A stretch of DNA of 64,000 nt, from NCBI RefSeq assembly GCF_000695685.1, contig NZ_JFFR01000013.1, positions 124,001 through 188,000 on the forward strand, written 5' to 3'. Numbering within the stretch: the stretch's first letter is position 1; each line of letters begins with the position of its first letter. The DNA comes from Vibrio fortis (GTDB lineage: Bacteria > Pseudomonadota > Gammaproteobacteria > Enterobacterales > Vibrionaceae). The position numbers were made by a program, and so were the translations under genes. Shown here one piece after another: positions 9,385 through 18,901 of this stretch. The notes beneath the pieces are model-generated. The model was not told the DNA's origin. It did not search any database and saw only the letters and a program-made list of their open reading frames with translations.

Positions 9385-10680
9385 ATGAAGCATAAATTTG
9401 TATTACCTCTACTTTTTACGGTTCCGTTATCGATAGCGAGTGAACTTGAGTATTCTGCCATTGAGAAAGAAGAAAGCTGGGGAGTTGGGATTGGTGTCAG
9501 AAGCGCCTCTATGCCTTTTAAAACGGACGGAAACACCGTTAACGACGTGATGCCATTGCTATTCTACAAAGGTGACAACTTCTATCTCGATGGCGCGTCT
9601 GGTGGTTACCACCTGTATCAAAGTCGTGATTTTAGTGTTGGACTGGCTGCTCAAATGCGCTTTTTTGATATTCCACGGTACGCGCAGAACGAGATTCAAG
9701 GATCGCAGATTGATTTTGGGGCGAAAGCCATATGGCATTATTCTCCGAAAGTTGACGTTAGTCTGGAGGTACTCAGCGACAATGATGGTCGTATGTACTC
9801 GAACCTGACAGGCGATTACCAACTAGAGGGGAAAGGGTGGGAAGCTTCTCTTTACGCTTCATTGAGAGCGAAATCATCTCGGTTTAATAATACTTATTAT
9901 GGTCTGAAAATCGATGATATTGGCTCCGGTGTCGATAGCAAGGTTGGCGTCAAAGGTCGTACCCAGATCTATCAAAACCTTTATGCGGTTGGTCATTTTG
10001 GTGCCACCTTTTTTGACCACGATACTTACTCTAGCCAGACAATAGATTCACATACCCAATGGGAAGGCTACTTGGGGTTGGCGATGTTTGGTAGCTCAAT
10101 AGGTTCTCCACAAGCAAAACTGCCCGATGGGGCATATCTTCGTTTAGCCAGTGGACTAGCGACACAATCAGGTCCAACTGAGATATTCATGTTTGACAAC
10201 GAGACAGACCCAGATAGAAACACCATGATGTCGGTCTTCTATGGGCACCCTTTGGCAGGTTCAGTGTTTGGCCTCCCACTCGATTTTTATTTAACACCAG
10301 GCTACGTTTACCATCATAGCTCTGATACTCAGAGCTCCTTTGATGAATATGTATTGGCTATAAAGGCTTACTACACATTTGATTGGGCGGTTAGAACTCG
10401 ATTAGGTTTTGCTGAAGGCATTTCCTACAGCACCAAAATTAGTCACATTGAGAACAAAAACTTAAATGATAAAGGCTATGAGCCAAGTAAGTTGATGAAC
10501 TATTTAGACTTCAGTGCGGATGTGAATATGGGAGATTTGTTAAACAACAACTCTCTAAGCAATTTGTGGTTGGGTTATAGCTTGCATCATCGTTCTGGCA
10601 TCTTTACCAGCACGTCTGCTTTTGGAAGAATCAAAGGGGGAAGTGACTACAACTCGCTCTACTTACAGTGGCATTTCTAA
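9385..10680 (+). CDS. MipA/OmpV-like outer-membrane protein with a second barrel-like half
   Basis: The 431-residue product has a cleavable signal peptide (about 1-19, ending SIAS). Residues about 30-235 look like the MipA/OmpV family of small outer-membrane barrels, with alternating aromatic strands and VGLAAQMRF-like repeats. Residues about 240-431 form another run of amphipathic strands ending in LYLQWHF, with the C-terminal Phe typical of outer-membrane proteins. MipA/OmpV proteins are usually near 250 residues, so this is either a fused second domain or a larger barrel. A LysR gene follows downstream. Function is unknown. Confidence 0.6.
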   Translation: MKHKFVLPLLFTVPLSIASELEYSAIEKEESWGVGIGVRSASMPFKTDGNTVNDVMPLLFYKGDNFYLDGASGGYHLYQSRDFSVGLAAQMRFFDIPRYAQNEIQGSQIDFGAKAIWHYSPKVDVSLEVLSDNDGRMYSNLTGDYQLEGKGWEASLYASLRAKSSRFNNTYYGLKIDDIGSGVDSKVGVKGRTQIYQNLYAVGHFGATFFDHDTYSSQTIDSHTQWEGYLGLAMFGSSIGSPQAKLPDGAYLRLASGLATQSGPTEIFMFDNETDPDRNTMMSVFYGHPLAGSVFGLPLDFYLTPGYVYHHSSDTQSSFDEYVLAIKAYYTFDWAVRTRLGFAEGISYSTKISHIENKNLNDKGYEPSKLMNYLDFSADVNMGDLLNNNSLSNLWLGYSLHHRSGIFTSTSAFGRIKGGSDYNSLYLQWHF

Positions 10681-10695
10681 GTCTGTTTATTGTTT

Positions 10696-10722
10696 AAAAC
10701 CGCCAATTAGGCGGTTTTTTTC
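10696..10722 (+). terminator. Rho-independent terminator
   Basis: The arms AAAACCGCC and GGCGGTTTT pair around AATTA and continue into a run of T, 16 bases after the outer-membrane protein gene. Confidence 0.9.
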
Positions 10723-10843
10723 TACCTGTTTCTAGCCCGCTTTCGTAAACTTGGCTGATAAAAGTTCGATAAACAACTAAGCTAACAGTACTTTATGATA
10801 TGTTGTAAACAAGAGCGACATAGACAATGGATAGAAAAGCGTC

Positions 10844-11779
10844 ATGGATAAGAACCTTGAAGGTCTAGATTTGAACTTACTGCGGCTGTTAAAAGTGGTG
10901 GTAGAAACTCGGAATACCTCTGTTGCTGCAGAAAAGTTAGGTATATCTCAAACCAGCGTAAGCCGCGGAATGGCAAAGCTCAGAGAAACATTTGGCGATC
11001 AACTTTTTATTAGGAAGGCACATGGTGTAGAGCCTTCTGAGCTGGCAGAGAAGCTGGCAGAAGCAGCAGAGCATATGCTGATACCGTTTACTCAAGTACT
11101 TGAAGCTTATCAAGAGTTCAACCCTGAAGAGTACGAAGGAAGCGTTGTTATTGCTGTGGAATTAACGTTGCTTGATGTCTTCGGCAGAGGGCTGTTTCAA
11201 TCTCTCTCCAAAGCACTGCCTAAAGCTAAGTTTAAAATCACCTATTGGCAGCAGAACTCGCTGCAAGAGCTCTTGGACCGAGAGGTCGACTACATGCTGC
11301 ATTACACCCTGTTCCAACTTCCACAAGATATCTATGTTCATCATCTGTCAGACATTGTTGTTAATCTGGTTGCCAGAAAAGATCATCCAATACTCAGCAG
11401 AACGTCAGACTGGGATGAAGTGAAAACTATTCCTCGCGTCAAATACGCATCGGACTCAACCATTGCGAAACACGATATGTACGATGAGTTGATTCTTGCT
11501 CAGGGAGTTGAGCCCAATATTGCTTTGATCAGCCACAGCGTTCCTGTAATGGTAGATAAACTTGTACACTCAGATGCAATGGCATTTAGTAGCAGTTACC
11601 TGCTTATGCACGATAATCGGCTTACGTGTTACCCATTGCCCAAAATGCCTGATCGGATTAAAACGGTGAGTGTTTCTGGAGGGTATTTACAATCGAAAAG
11701 AGGCTACCCGCTTAATCAACATATACATCAAGCGGTACAGAGCTTTTTTAATTCTATTATTCAGCCTAGTAACCAATAA
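10844..11779 (+). CDS. LysR-type transcriptional regulator
   Basis: The 311-residue protein starts LEGLDLNLLRLLKVVVETRN and carries the LysR winged helix-turn-helix at about residues 5-65 (SVAAEKLGISQTSVSRGMAKLRETFG). A substrate-binding domain follows. The effector is unknown. It is flanked by outer-membrane protein genes on both sides, one upstream in the same direction and one convergent, and could control either. Its stop is followed by a bidirectional terminator. Confidence 0.85.
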   Translation: MDKNLEGLDLNLLRLLKVVVETRNTSVAAEKLGISQTSVSRGMAKLRETFGDQLFIRKAHGVEPSELAEKLAEAAEHMLIPFTQVLEAYQEFNPEEYEGSVVIAVELTLLDVFGRGLFQSLSKALPKAKFKITYWQQNSLQELLDREVDYMLHYTLFQLPQDIYVHHLSDIVVNLVARKDHPILSRTSDWDEVKTIPRVKYASDSTIAKHDMYDELILAQGVEPNIALISHSVPVMVDKLVHSDAMAFSSSYLLMHDNRLTCYPLPKMPDRIKTVSVSGGYLQSKRGYPLNQHIHQAVQSFFNSIIQPSNQ

Positions 11780-11804
11780 TCAATTTGTTTTTAGTTGGAC
11801 GATA

Positions 11805-11841
11805 AAAAGCCTCTATCGTATTATCAATAGAGGCTATTTTT
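11805..11841. terminator. Bidirectional terminator between convergent genes
   Basis: The arms AGCCTCTAT (11808-11816) and ATAGAGGCT (11827-11835) are flanked by A-rich sequence on the left and T-rich sequence on the right, so it can serve both the LysR gene and the convergent outer-membrane protein gene. Confidence 0.85.
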
Positions 11842-11855
11842 AATCATAATAAGGT

Positions 11856-12809
11856 TTAAAACTTGTAGCTAAGACCTACTGATGCCAAGTACTCTTCATT
11901 CTTATAAAAATCAATATTTGAATCGTTATAATTAACGCCTGCGAAAGAAACTAAATTCCAATTGTTGAGTCCAGCAATATCTGCATATTCGTACGCGGCA
12001 AAGAATTTATGTCTATTATCTGAACGCGATTTTCCATAAAGTGAGTTACTTCCATCATAGTCTCGATAAGCATAACTACTCGTAAGAGCTATAGTGTGTG
12101 CATTGTGAGTTAGGAAGTAAGTCATTTCTATTTCATATTGGTCAAAAGTTTCTGCTTTACCATCGGCATTATTGTGCAAATAGCCGAAACTTGTACTTAA
12201 ACCCATGCTTGGCGTAAAGTGAGTCAAGTAGCTGCCTTTCACGTAGTACATATCACTGTCACGCAGTAGTTCAGATCGCTGAATGTGTTCTTGGTCAACC
12301 TCTGTCGTGGCATAAGCCATGTCTGCAGAGAACCCTGAGCCTGCAATATTGCTCAACTTTACTCGATATGCATGCCCATCAACATCAGTTTCGCTACGAC
12401 GTCCCTCTAAATATGGATCTTTCCATACCTCACCAGACAATACAGTTGGCAGGTAGGCAACATCAATTTGAGTTCCGTTTTTCATGTCATACTGATAGCC
12501 AAGCTCAAAAGCAAGATCACCCACCGCTAAGTCATCACGAGATGTACCCAAGTAAACACGTTGGTTTCGTTCTGAGCCAAGATCATAAGCTAAGGTACCT
12601 AGCGGCATCGCCACAAAATCATCATTGTGTGAGCCTTTTTTTGTGCGATCTTTTAGCAAGGCATCACTTTCAGTACTAAGATTCGAGTTCGTCGACACAT
12701 AACCAGAAGCGAAAATGATTTCACCACTAAATCGTGAAGAATCAAGCGCGAATGCACTACTTGCAAATGAAGATAAGATTGCGATTGATAGAATGCTTTT
12801 TTTGTTCAT
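11856..12809 (-). CDS. Putative outer-membrane beta-barrel protein
   Basis: The 317-residue protein has a signal peptide (MNKKSILSIAILSSFASSAFA), then alternating polar and aromatic strands through to a C-terminal YKF, the outer-membrane insertion signature. Tyr-rich strands such as LGYQYDMKNGTQIDVAYLP and a typical N-terminal strand FSGEIIFASGYVST resemble small porin-like barrels, but I cannot name a family. It is monocistronic, with over 200 bases of AT-rich upstream sequence. Confidence 0.65.
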   Translation of the reverse strand: MNKKSILSIAILSSFASSAFALDSSRFSGEIIFASGYVSTNSNLSTESDALLKDRTKKGSHNDDFVAMPLGTLAYDLGSERNQRVYLGTSRDDLAVGDLAFELGYQYDMKNGTQIDVAYLPTVLSGEVWKDPYLEGRRSETDVDGHAYRVKLSNIAGSGFSADMAYATTEVDQEHIQRSELLRDSDMYYVKGSYLTHFTPSMGLSTSFGYLHNNADGKAETFDQYEIEMTYFLTHNAHTIALTSSYAYRDYDGSNSLYGKSRSDNRHKFFAAYEYADIAGLNNWNLVSFAGVNYNDSNIDFYKNEEYLASVGLSYKF

Positions 12810-13017
12810 GTTTGTATCTCTCTTTAAATATACTCATTCCCTATATTTCCTTTCATCCGTTTGACGAGAGAGATAATAAACTTATTTTTTACTATTTATA
12901 TGGATAACAGTTATTCAAATCTGCTCGTGAAAATCCAAACTTGAATATCTCTTATTCATATTAACTACGAACATGGAGGTATAGATTTAATACATAGAAT
13001 AAAATATAGGAAAACCC

Positions 13018-13437
13018 ATGAAATCAAATCTAGCTTTAATAGAAGAACATTACCAAACAACGATTTACCTTAACGACAGACCATATCGAGTACTGGATAT
13101 GGGAGAAGGTGAATGCAGTATTATCATTGTAAGTTGCGAAGAAGATTACCTGAAGGCGATGATTCGACTCTCGCCAATTCAAAGAGTCATTATTGTTGAT
13201 ATATCTGGACTATTGAACTGTGAGCATCAAGATACGGGAATGTTAGAGAAAGCACTAGCGAATGACCTTCATTTATTGTTTGATGTCTTTTGGTTAGAAG
13301 AGGTTAAGGTTCACTCAGAGGTAAGTAACCTCAATATGAATGCTATATATGAGGTGGTAAGAATCAGAAATCACTCTCGAACATTGCTTAATTTCGAACA
13401 ACGACCTGACTATAAGCATTCGAATAAATTTAAGTGA
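13018..13437 (+). CDS. Hypothetical 139-residue protein
   Basis: I do not recognise it. AGGA lies before ATG 13018. The N-terminal half (TIYLNDRPYRVLDMGEGECS, then IIIVS) resembles the first strands of alpha/beta hydrolases, which read like YxxxGxGxxxxLLHG, but the HG motif, nucleophile and His are missing. It may be a degenerate or truncated relative, or the similarity may be chance. The C-terminal part is mixed and ends in a basic tail. It stands alone between AT-rich gaps; the gap 13438-13759 holds nothing I can recognise. Confidence 0.5.
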   Translation: MKSNLALIEEHYQTTIYLNDRPYRVLDMGEGECSIIIVSCEEDYLKAMIRLSPIQRVIIVDISGLLNCEHQDTGMLEKALANDLHLLFDVFWLEEVKVHSEVSNLNMNAIYEVVRIRNHSRTLLNFEQRPDYKHSNKFK

Positions 13438-13759
13438 ATACGATGTATACTATTCATAGACAAACTCTTCTTACCAAGTAGTATTCATAAAAAGTAAAGC
13501 AAGACTTGTACTCGCTTTACTTTTAACATGTTTGTCCTCATGTATATCTGATTTATGTGCTTATCACTGCCAAAACCATTCCGCCTGAGTAGCTCTATGC
13601 TATTGATTTTTATTATCATATTTTTAATAAAACACCACTATTTGCAAATATACATTTCTAGTAAGATTGCGGTAACAAGGAGCTAGATAGAAGAGTCCTG
13701 TATTTACGTATAGAAGTTTTCTGTTTAAGTGCTTTCGGATTATGCCTAAAGGGAAGACT

Positions 13760-14242
13760 ATGGAAAGTATCATCAAACAAGCAATCGAATTACGCAAAGA
13801 ATCGAAGTACCAAGAATCGAGAGCCCTACTTAGAACACTATTAAACGATGAAGCTTTTGGTGCTAAGGCTCACTTGCAAATTGCTTGGTCATACGACAAT
13901 GAGGGCAAAGAGCAAGAAGCGATCAAGCATTATCTATCTTCTCTTTCAGGTTCACTATCGTCGGTAGAAAGGTTTGATGCGTTGTTTGGGCTAGCGAGTA
14001 CTTATCGAAGTCTAGGAATGTACTCGGAGGCACTAACCTACTTCGAGCAAACGCTAAGCGAATATCCCAATTCAATTGAAGTTCAACCTTTTTATGCAAT
14101 GTGTCTTTACAACTTAGGGCGCCATAAAGAAGCAACTTCATTACTGCTTGAACTTTTAGTCTCAACCACAAACAGTGATGCCATTAAAGAGTATCAGCGT
14201 GCCATTTCTTTATACGCTCAGGATTTAGATAGAACGTGGTGA
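13760..14242 (+). CDS. Tetratricopeptide-repeat protein
   Basis: This 160-residue soluble protein contains about three TPR-type helix pairs. Examples are YQESRALLRTLLNDEAFGAK, AHLQIAWSYDNEGKEQEAIK and LFGLASTYRSLGMYSEALT. The last spans the typical G, Y, A positions. TPR proteins act as protein-protein scaffolds. The start is MESIIKQ because GGGA lies six bases before; an upstream ATG at 13742 is in frame. No partner is evident from neighbours. A copy of the dispersed repeat lies downstream. Confidence 0.7.
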   Translation: MESIIKQAIELRKESKYQESRALLRTLLNDEAFGAKAHLQIAWSYDNEGKEQEAIKHYLSSLSGSLSSVERFDALFGLASTYRSLGMYSEALTYFEQTLSEYPNSIEVQPFYAMCLYNLGRHKEATSLLLELLVSTTNSDAIKEYQRAISLYAQDLDRTW

Positions 14243-14318
14243 ATCGAAACCCAGCCATGCTAACTCAAGTACTAGCCCTAGCTTGAAGTAATGCTCATGG
14301 CGCACAGAATGGAATTCG

Positions 14319-14512
14319 CGCCAAGTATCAGACCAATTCGTCTTCTTAGAAAAGGGAATATTGATAGAAAAAACGCCCCCGAAAAATTCTTTACTAACCC
14401 AGACTCAACGTGTGTAAGGCAGTTTTTGAAGCTAGACGCTTAATAAACGACTAAACCAGAATACTTATCGGATAGTTCTTAGCCGGAGCACTTTCTGCGT
14501 TGAAAGTGCCCC
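14319..14512 (+). repeat. Dispersed 194-bp intergenic repeat, copy 2
   Basis: This copy matches 2921-3114 throughout with scattered substitutions and small indels, and ends in the same hairpin (14485-14512). On its reverse strand a frame encoding KEFFGGVFSINIPF and SDTWREFHSV stays open to near 14243. In copy 1 that frame is broken by an indel and a stop. This favours a decayed coding element, but I cannot identify it. The rest of 14243-14705 shows no gene. Confidence 0.7.
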
Positions 14513-14705
14513 ATTACAAGCTACATAATTTTCGTATGATGCTTTGCAGATAGGTATTTGGCCTATTTATTCTAATCTAAATAATGTCTACAGAACTGTC
14601 ACTCACGGGTAGAGTGACATCAACAGATTAGAGCACGCTTTAATAGACTAGGTGCCATAATCTAGCATTCCGGTTACAGTATTATTTGCTATTAATGAGT
14701 AGAGG

Positions 14706-16046
14706 TCACCGCTTGAGTATCTCTTGTAACATCTCTTTTAACTCGTTTGAGTCTTTAGCCTCTTTGACACATTCTAAAGTAGCTTTGTATCCAATTTTTG
14801 ACTTAACTCGAACAACGAGCGGCACTAAAGCGAACTCATTACGAGATTCGGTCTCTGAGTTAACCTCAATTCCTAAAATACACTTTTCAGTCAGTACTGA
14901 GATTCCCTTATCTAAGTGATCTATTGCATCAAGTAGATTGGTAGTCAGTAGCATTCCCCACGGGTTATAGTCTAACTCTCCATGAACATGTGCTTGTTTA
15001 GATGAGTAACAATGCCCTTGTGCTTGCATAGCGGACTGAATCGCAAACTCGGGAATCGTAGGGTTTACTTTTCCCGGCATAGCGCTTGAACCAGCCTGCA
15101 CAGCTGGAAGCGTAATTTCCGATAAGCCGCCCTCTGGACCAGAAGACATCAGGCGCAGGTCTTTCGCCATTTTAATGATAAAACCAGCTAAATTTTCAAC
15201 TTGGCTTACACAACGGACTTGAGCATCAAACGATTGGCTAGATTGAAACAAATTGTCGTTCTTACGTAGCTCTATGCCAGTAACTTCTGAAAGCACTGAG
15301 ATACAACGCTCAGCATAAGCCGTTGAGCAGTCACCATTTCGACCAATAATATTTCCGCTTAAATTCACAGCCTGAAGGTCATGTCTACACTCTTTAAGAT
15401 GCATTTGATACATGCGTAGTGATGCTAAGTAACCACTCCAGAACTGTTTAAACTTTATTGTCACCGCATCCTGCATACAGGTTCTAGCGAGTTTAGAACT
15501 GTCGCCATGATTTACCATTAAATACTCAAGCGCATATATCAATCGCTCGATAGTAGTCATTAAGCAATCAAGGGCTTCAATAGTAGCTAAGTGACTTGCG
15601 GTTTGTAAGCAGTCGCTCGTTGAATGATTCATATTAATAGCATCATTCGGATGAGCAGGTGAATACGAGCCGTACGATTGGGCATAGTAGCTATGATTGA
15701 CAATGTTAGCGACGATTTCGTTGACATTCATATTAACTGAAATGCCACCGCCACCATGAAAGGCGTGAACGGGGAATAGCTCCTTTTGGTAGTTTTCTAG
15801 TATGGACTGACAGGTGTTTTCAACGTTCAATGAAAGCACTGGATCCATTTCTCCTATTTCCCTGTTTACACGAGCAGAAGCTAATTTGACGCGTAAAACA
15901 GCAGTGACAAGTAAAGCGTAGTCACCAAGTGTTTTTTGACTATCTACAGGATACAGATTTAGAGCTCGTTGTGTTTGAGCACCATAAGGGAGAAACGCTG
16001 GAATTTTCACTTCACCAATATTATCGACTTCGATTCTGTATTGCAT
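14706..16046 (-). CDS. Aspartase/fumarase superfamily lyase
   Basis: The 446-residue protein belongs to the class II fumarase/aspartase superfamily, which adds or removes ammonia, water or amines across a C=C bond next to a carboxylate. The superfamily signature loop GSSAMPGKVNP is at about residues 319-329, and the conserved HPNDAINMNHSTSD segment that carries the active-site Asn and Thr/Ser region is present. The N-terminus keeps the PAFLPYGAQTQRAL pattern. Start at 16046 is set by AAGGA. It follows an aldehyde dehydrogenase gene by 43 bases on the same strand. True substrate is unknown; aspartase, or an amino-acrylate type reaction, are options. Confidence 0.75.
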   Translation of the reverse strand: MQYRIEVDNIGEVKIPAFLPYGAQTQRALNLYPVDSQKTLGDYALLVTAVLRVKLASARVNREIGEMDPVLSLNVENTCQSILENYQKELFPVHAFHGGGGISVNMNVNEIVANIVNHSYYAQSYGSYSPAHPNDAINMNHSTSDCLQTASHLATIEALDCLMTTIERLIYALEYLMVNHGDSSKLARTCMQDAVTIKFKQFWSGYLASLRMYQMHLKECRHDLQAVNLSGNIIGRNGDCSTAYAERCISVLSEVTGIELRKNDNLFQSSQSFDAQVRCVSQVENLAGFIIKMAKDLRLMSSGPEGGLSEITLPAVQAGSSAMPGKVNPTIPEFAIQSAMQAQGHCYSSKQAHVHGELDYNPWGMLLTTNLLDAIDHLDKGISVLTEKCILGIEVNSETESRNEFALVPLVVRVKSKIGYKATLECVKEAKDSNELKEMLQEILKR

Positions 16047-16089
16047 ATTTTTCCTTAATTGGGCAGATAGGACCGCCCAACATATTTGA

Positions 16090-17595
16090 CTAGCTTTCGC
16101 CGTAGTAGACCCAAATACTCTTAGTCTTTGTGTAAGAAGATAGCGAATGAATGGCCATTTCTTTACCCCAGCCACTTTGTTTAAAGCCTCCAAATGGGCT
16201 GGCAAGTCCATAGCAGCCATATTTGTTTACAAACACCATACCAGCATCAATCTGATCAACCATTCGATGTGCGCGAGTCACATTAGATGTGTATATACCT
16301 GCTGCAAGCCCATATTCCGTGTTGTTAGCTATTCTAACGGCGTCTTCTTCAGTTCTGAATTTGATACAGGAAAGCACTGGCCCAAAGATCTCCTCGCGAG
16401 CTATACGTGCATCTTCAGGTACTTCTGAGAAAATTGTTGGTCGCACAAAGTAGCCGTTGTCATTCCCATTTGATGTATCTCGCGTACCACCAGCCACCAG
16501 TTTTGCTTCGGTTTTACCTATCTCAATGTAAGACATGATTTTATTGAACTGCGCTTCATTACATTGAGGTCCTTGTTCACTTTGAGGATCTAACGGATCA
16601 CCACACTTAACAGCTTCTGCTTTAGCTATCAGTTTCTCAAGAACATAGTCATAAATCCCTTCTTGAATTAAGAAGCGTGTTGGTTCGGAGCACTTTTCAC
16701 CTTTATGAGAGAACATAACAGTAAAGGCGCGATCAATAGCAGCATCCAGGTTTTCAGTATCCTCAAAGAAAATACAAGGAGACTTACCGCCAAGCTCGAG
16801 CGTGACTGATTTCATGTTTGATTGGCCGCTATTCTCAATAATTTTGCGTCCAATTGGTGTACTGCCCGTAAAGGAAACTTTTTGCACATTATTGCTGACT
16901 GTTAGTTGATTTGAAGCCGCTCCATCAGCAATTACTAAGTTTAAAACACCGTCTGGAATATCAACGTTTTCAACAATTTTTTCTATCAAATATAAGGAGG
17001 TCAAAGGTGTAAACTCGGACGGTTTTAGAATAACCGTATTCCCCATAGCTAAAGCCGGAGCGATTTTCAACGCGGCCTGATAAAGAGGAAAATTCCAAGG
17101 GGCGATAAGAGCACACACACCAACCGGTTCTTTATTCGTGAAGTTAAGGTATTCAGGATCGACAGGTGACGTTTCGCCATAAAATTTGTCAGTCCAACCT
17201 GCATAGTACTCAAAGATATCAGCACAAGTTGGGATATCATCTGCCAACGACTCTGTTAAAAGTTTCCCATTTGGTAGCGTCTCTAGCACCGCTAAGACTT
17301 CAGTATGATCGCGAATAACTTGCGCAATATCGCGAAGAACTTTAGCTCGTTCAGTCCTACTAACTTTACTCCAAACACCAGATTGGTGAGCTTGTGAGGC
17401 AACAACAGTTGCTTCTTCAACTAGCTGCTCATCAGCTAAAGGGATGTTACATAACACATCTCTATTACTAGGGTTGGTAACCATCCAGTTATTCTCTAAG
17501 TTGCCAAGAACCCATTGGCCACCAATAAATTGTTTTTTATCTTTGCTTAGCCACTCTTTAGCTGTAGCGATCGCTAAGTTGTATTGAGTATCCAT
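16090..17595 (-). CDS. NAD(P)-dependent aldehyde dehydrogenase
   Basis: A 501-residue ALDH-superfamily enzyme oxidising an aldehyde to its acid. The family motifs are LELGGKSP (general base Glu) and GEKCSEPTR (nucleophile Cys), with the cofactor-binding PWNFPLYQAALKIAPALAMGN segment before them. It resembles the betaine/phenylacetaldehyde branch rather than the CoA-acylating MmsA branch, which occurs separately at 32 kb. The start MDTQYN follows GGAGA; an ATG nine codons upstream is the alternative. It is co-directional with the lyase and divergent from the LysR gene at 17812, the usual LysR-target arrangement. Confidence 0.85.
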   Translation of the reverse strand: MDTQYNLAIATAKEWLSKDKKQFIGGQWVLGNLENNWMVTNPSNRDVLCNIPLADEQLVEEATVVASQAHQSGVWSKVSRTERAKVLRDIAQVIRDHTEVLAVLETLPNGKLLTESLADDIPTCADIFEYYAGWTDKFYGETSPVDPEYLNFTNKEPVGVCALIAPWNFPLYQAALKIAPALAMGNTVILKPSEFTPLTSLYLIEKIVENVDIPDGVLNLVIADGAASNQLTVSNNVQKVSFTGSTPIGRKIIENSGQSNMKSVTLELGGKSPCIFFEDTENLDAAIDRAFTVMFSHKGEKCSEPTRFLIQEGIYDYVLEKLIAKAEAVKCGDPLDPQSEQGPQCNEAQFNKIMSYIEIGKTEAKLVAGGTRDTSNGNDNGYFVRPTIFSEVPEDARIAREEIFGPVLSCIKFRTEEDAVRIANNTEYGLAAGIYTSNVTRAHRMVDQIDAGMVFVNKYGCYGLASPFGGFKQSGWGKEMAIHSLSSYTKTKSIWVYYGES

Positions 17596-17811
17596 ATTTT
17601 CTCCAAACTGCGCATTTGTCATTGTGGTCAGTCCTTAAAAATTTACAGATATCACAATTTCACAACAACTGAATAAAAGTAATTAACATATGAGATTTAA
17701 TCGTTAGAATTCAAAAAAACCGATAAGAGCTCGCTATTTCGGAAATTAATGTGAAACGCAGTGACCGAGTTTGAGTTCTAAGTCGCTGTATTTGTGACTA
17801 GGAGCAAGATA

Positions 17812-18696
17812 ATGAGACAACTACCCTCGCTTAATGCAGTTCGAGTATTTGAAGTTGCAGGTACGCACTTAAGTTTCACCGCTGCGGCAAACATTTTAAA
17901 TGTTACGCAGGGGGCGGTTAGCAAACAGATAAAACAACTCGAGGAGTATTTGGGTGTACCGCTTTTTAAACGCACATCTACTCGAGGTCTCCTTGAGTTA
18001 ACTCCGATTGGCGAGCAAGTTCTCGACACGATTTCTCGTTCTCTTTCTGAGGTTGAGAAAGGATTAGAGGTTATACGGAACCCCAATCTTCAACAGCGAT
18101 TAGTTGTCCTTGCTCCTCCAACATTTACTAGCCGTTGGTTGAGTGCTCACCTCGTTAACTTTGCTAAAGCATTTCCTCAGTATGACTTACAGATCTATAG
18201 CAAACGAGAGCAAAGTACCCTATACGATATTGAAATCCTCTTTGATGAAGTCAGTGAATTCTACGCAAAAGACAACTTGCTGTTTAAAGAAAAATACGTA
18301 GCAGTCTGTAATCAAGACCTAGTTACCGAGAGCATGAATATTGAGGCCCATACACATAAGATGCTCCATATTCGCCACCATGGTCATAACCTCCCGGCAT
18401 GGAAAGACTGGCTTGAATCTGCCAATATTCAATTGACAGAGGGACATCGAAAAGGGATTTCGATGAGTACTCAAGAGCAGGTGATAAATACAGCTATCGC
18501 TGGAGGTGGATTCGCGGTAGTCGATCTCAATATGGTTTATCACTCACTTAAAAAACAGGAACTAATCCAATTCCACCCTCTGCAATGTCGCAGTCGCTAT
18601 GGGTACTTCATTCATGTCCCGACTCCCAAAGTCGGTACGAGTAAAGTTGAAGCATTTGTGTCTTGGTTGAAAGAAGAGTGCCTTAGCGTGTCTTAG
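17812..18696 (+). CDS. LysR-type regulator, GcvA-like
   Basis: The 294-residue protein opens MRQLPSLNAVRVFEVAGTHLSFTAAA, typical of the GcvA-like LysR subgroup. The helix-turn-helix continues to about residue 60, and a ligand-binding domain follows. AGGAG lies seven bases before the chosen ATG. It is divergent from the aldehyde dehydrogenase-lyase pair across about 215 bases of AT-rich DNA and so probably regulates it. The aldo/keto reductase downstream may also be a target. Confidence 0.85.
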   Translation: MRQLPSLNAVRVFEVAGTHLSFTAAANILNVTQGAVSKQIKQLEEYLGVPLFKRTSTRGLLELTPIGEQVLDTISRSLSEVEKGLEVIRNPNLQQRLVVLAPPTFTSRWLSAHLVNFAKAFPQYDLQIYSKREQSTLYDIEILFDEVSEFYAKDNLLFKEKYVAVCNQDLVTESMNIEAHTHKMLHIRHHGHNLPAWKDWLESANIQLTEGHRKGISMSTQEQVINTAIAGGGFAVVDLNMVYHSLKKQELIQFHPLQCRSRYGYFIHVPTPKVGTSKVEAFVSWLKEECLSVS

Positions 18697-18901
18697 CTTC
18701 AATTTTTCAAACAACCACTATTAACAATCAAAATATAACCAATTGTTTTTTAAGGCTTTAATTTCACATCGCATGCAACAATGAACTAAACTCATGCATA
18801 CCTAACTTATATTCACTCGTGTTTTGTCGGCTTTTGAATCTAAATACTCAGGTCAACAAACAAAAATTAAACATTTCGTTTACATAATGCGAGGGGTGAA
18901 T

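Noticed and set aside
13018..13437. Alpha/beta hydrolase
   Set aside because: Only the first strands look similar; the HG loop, nucleophile elbow and catalytic His are absent.
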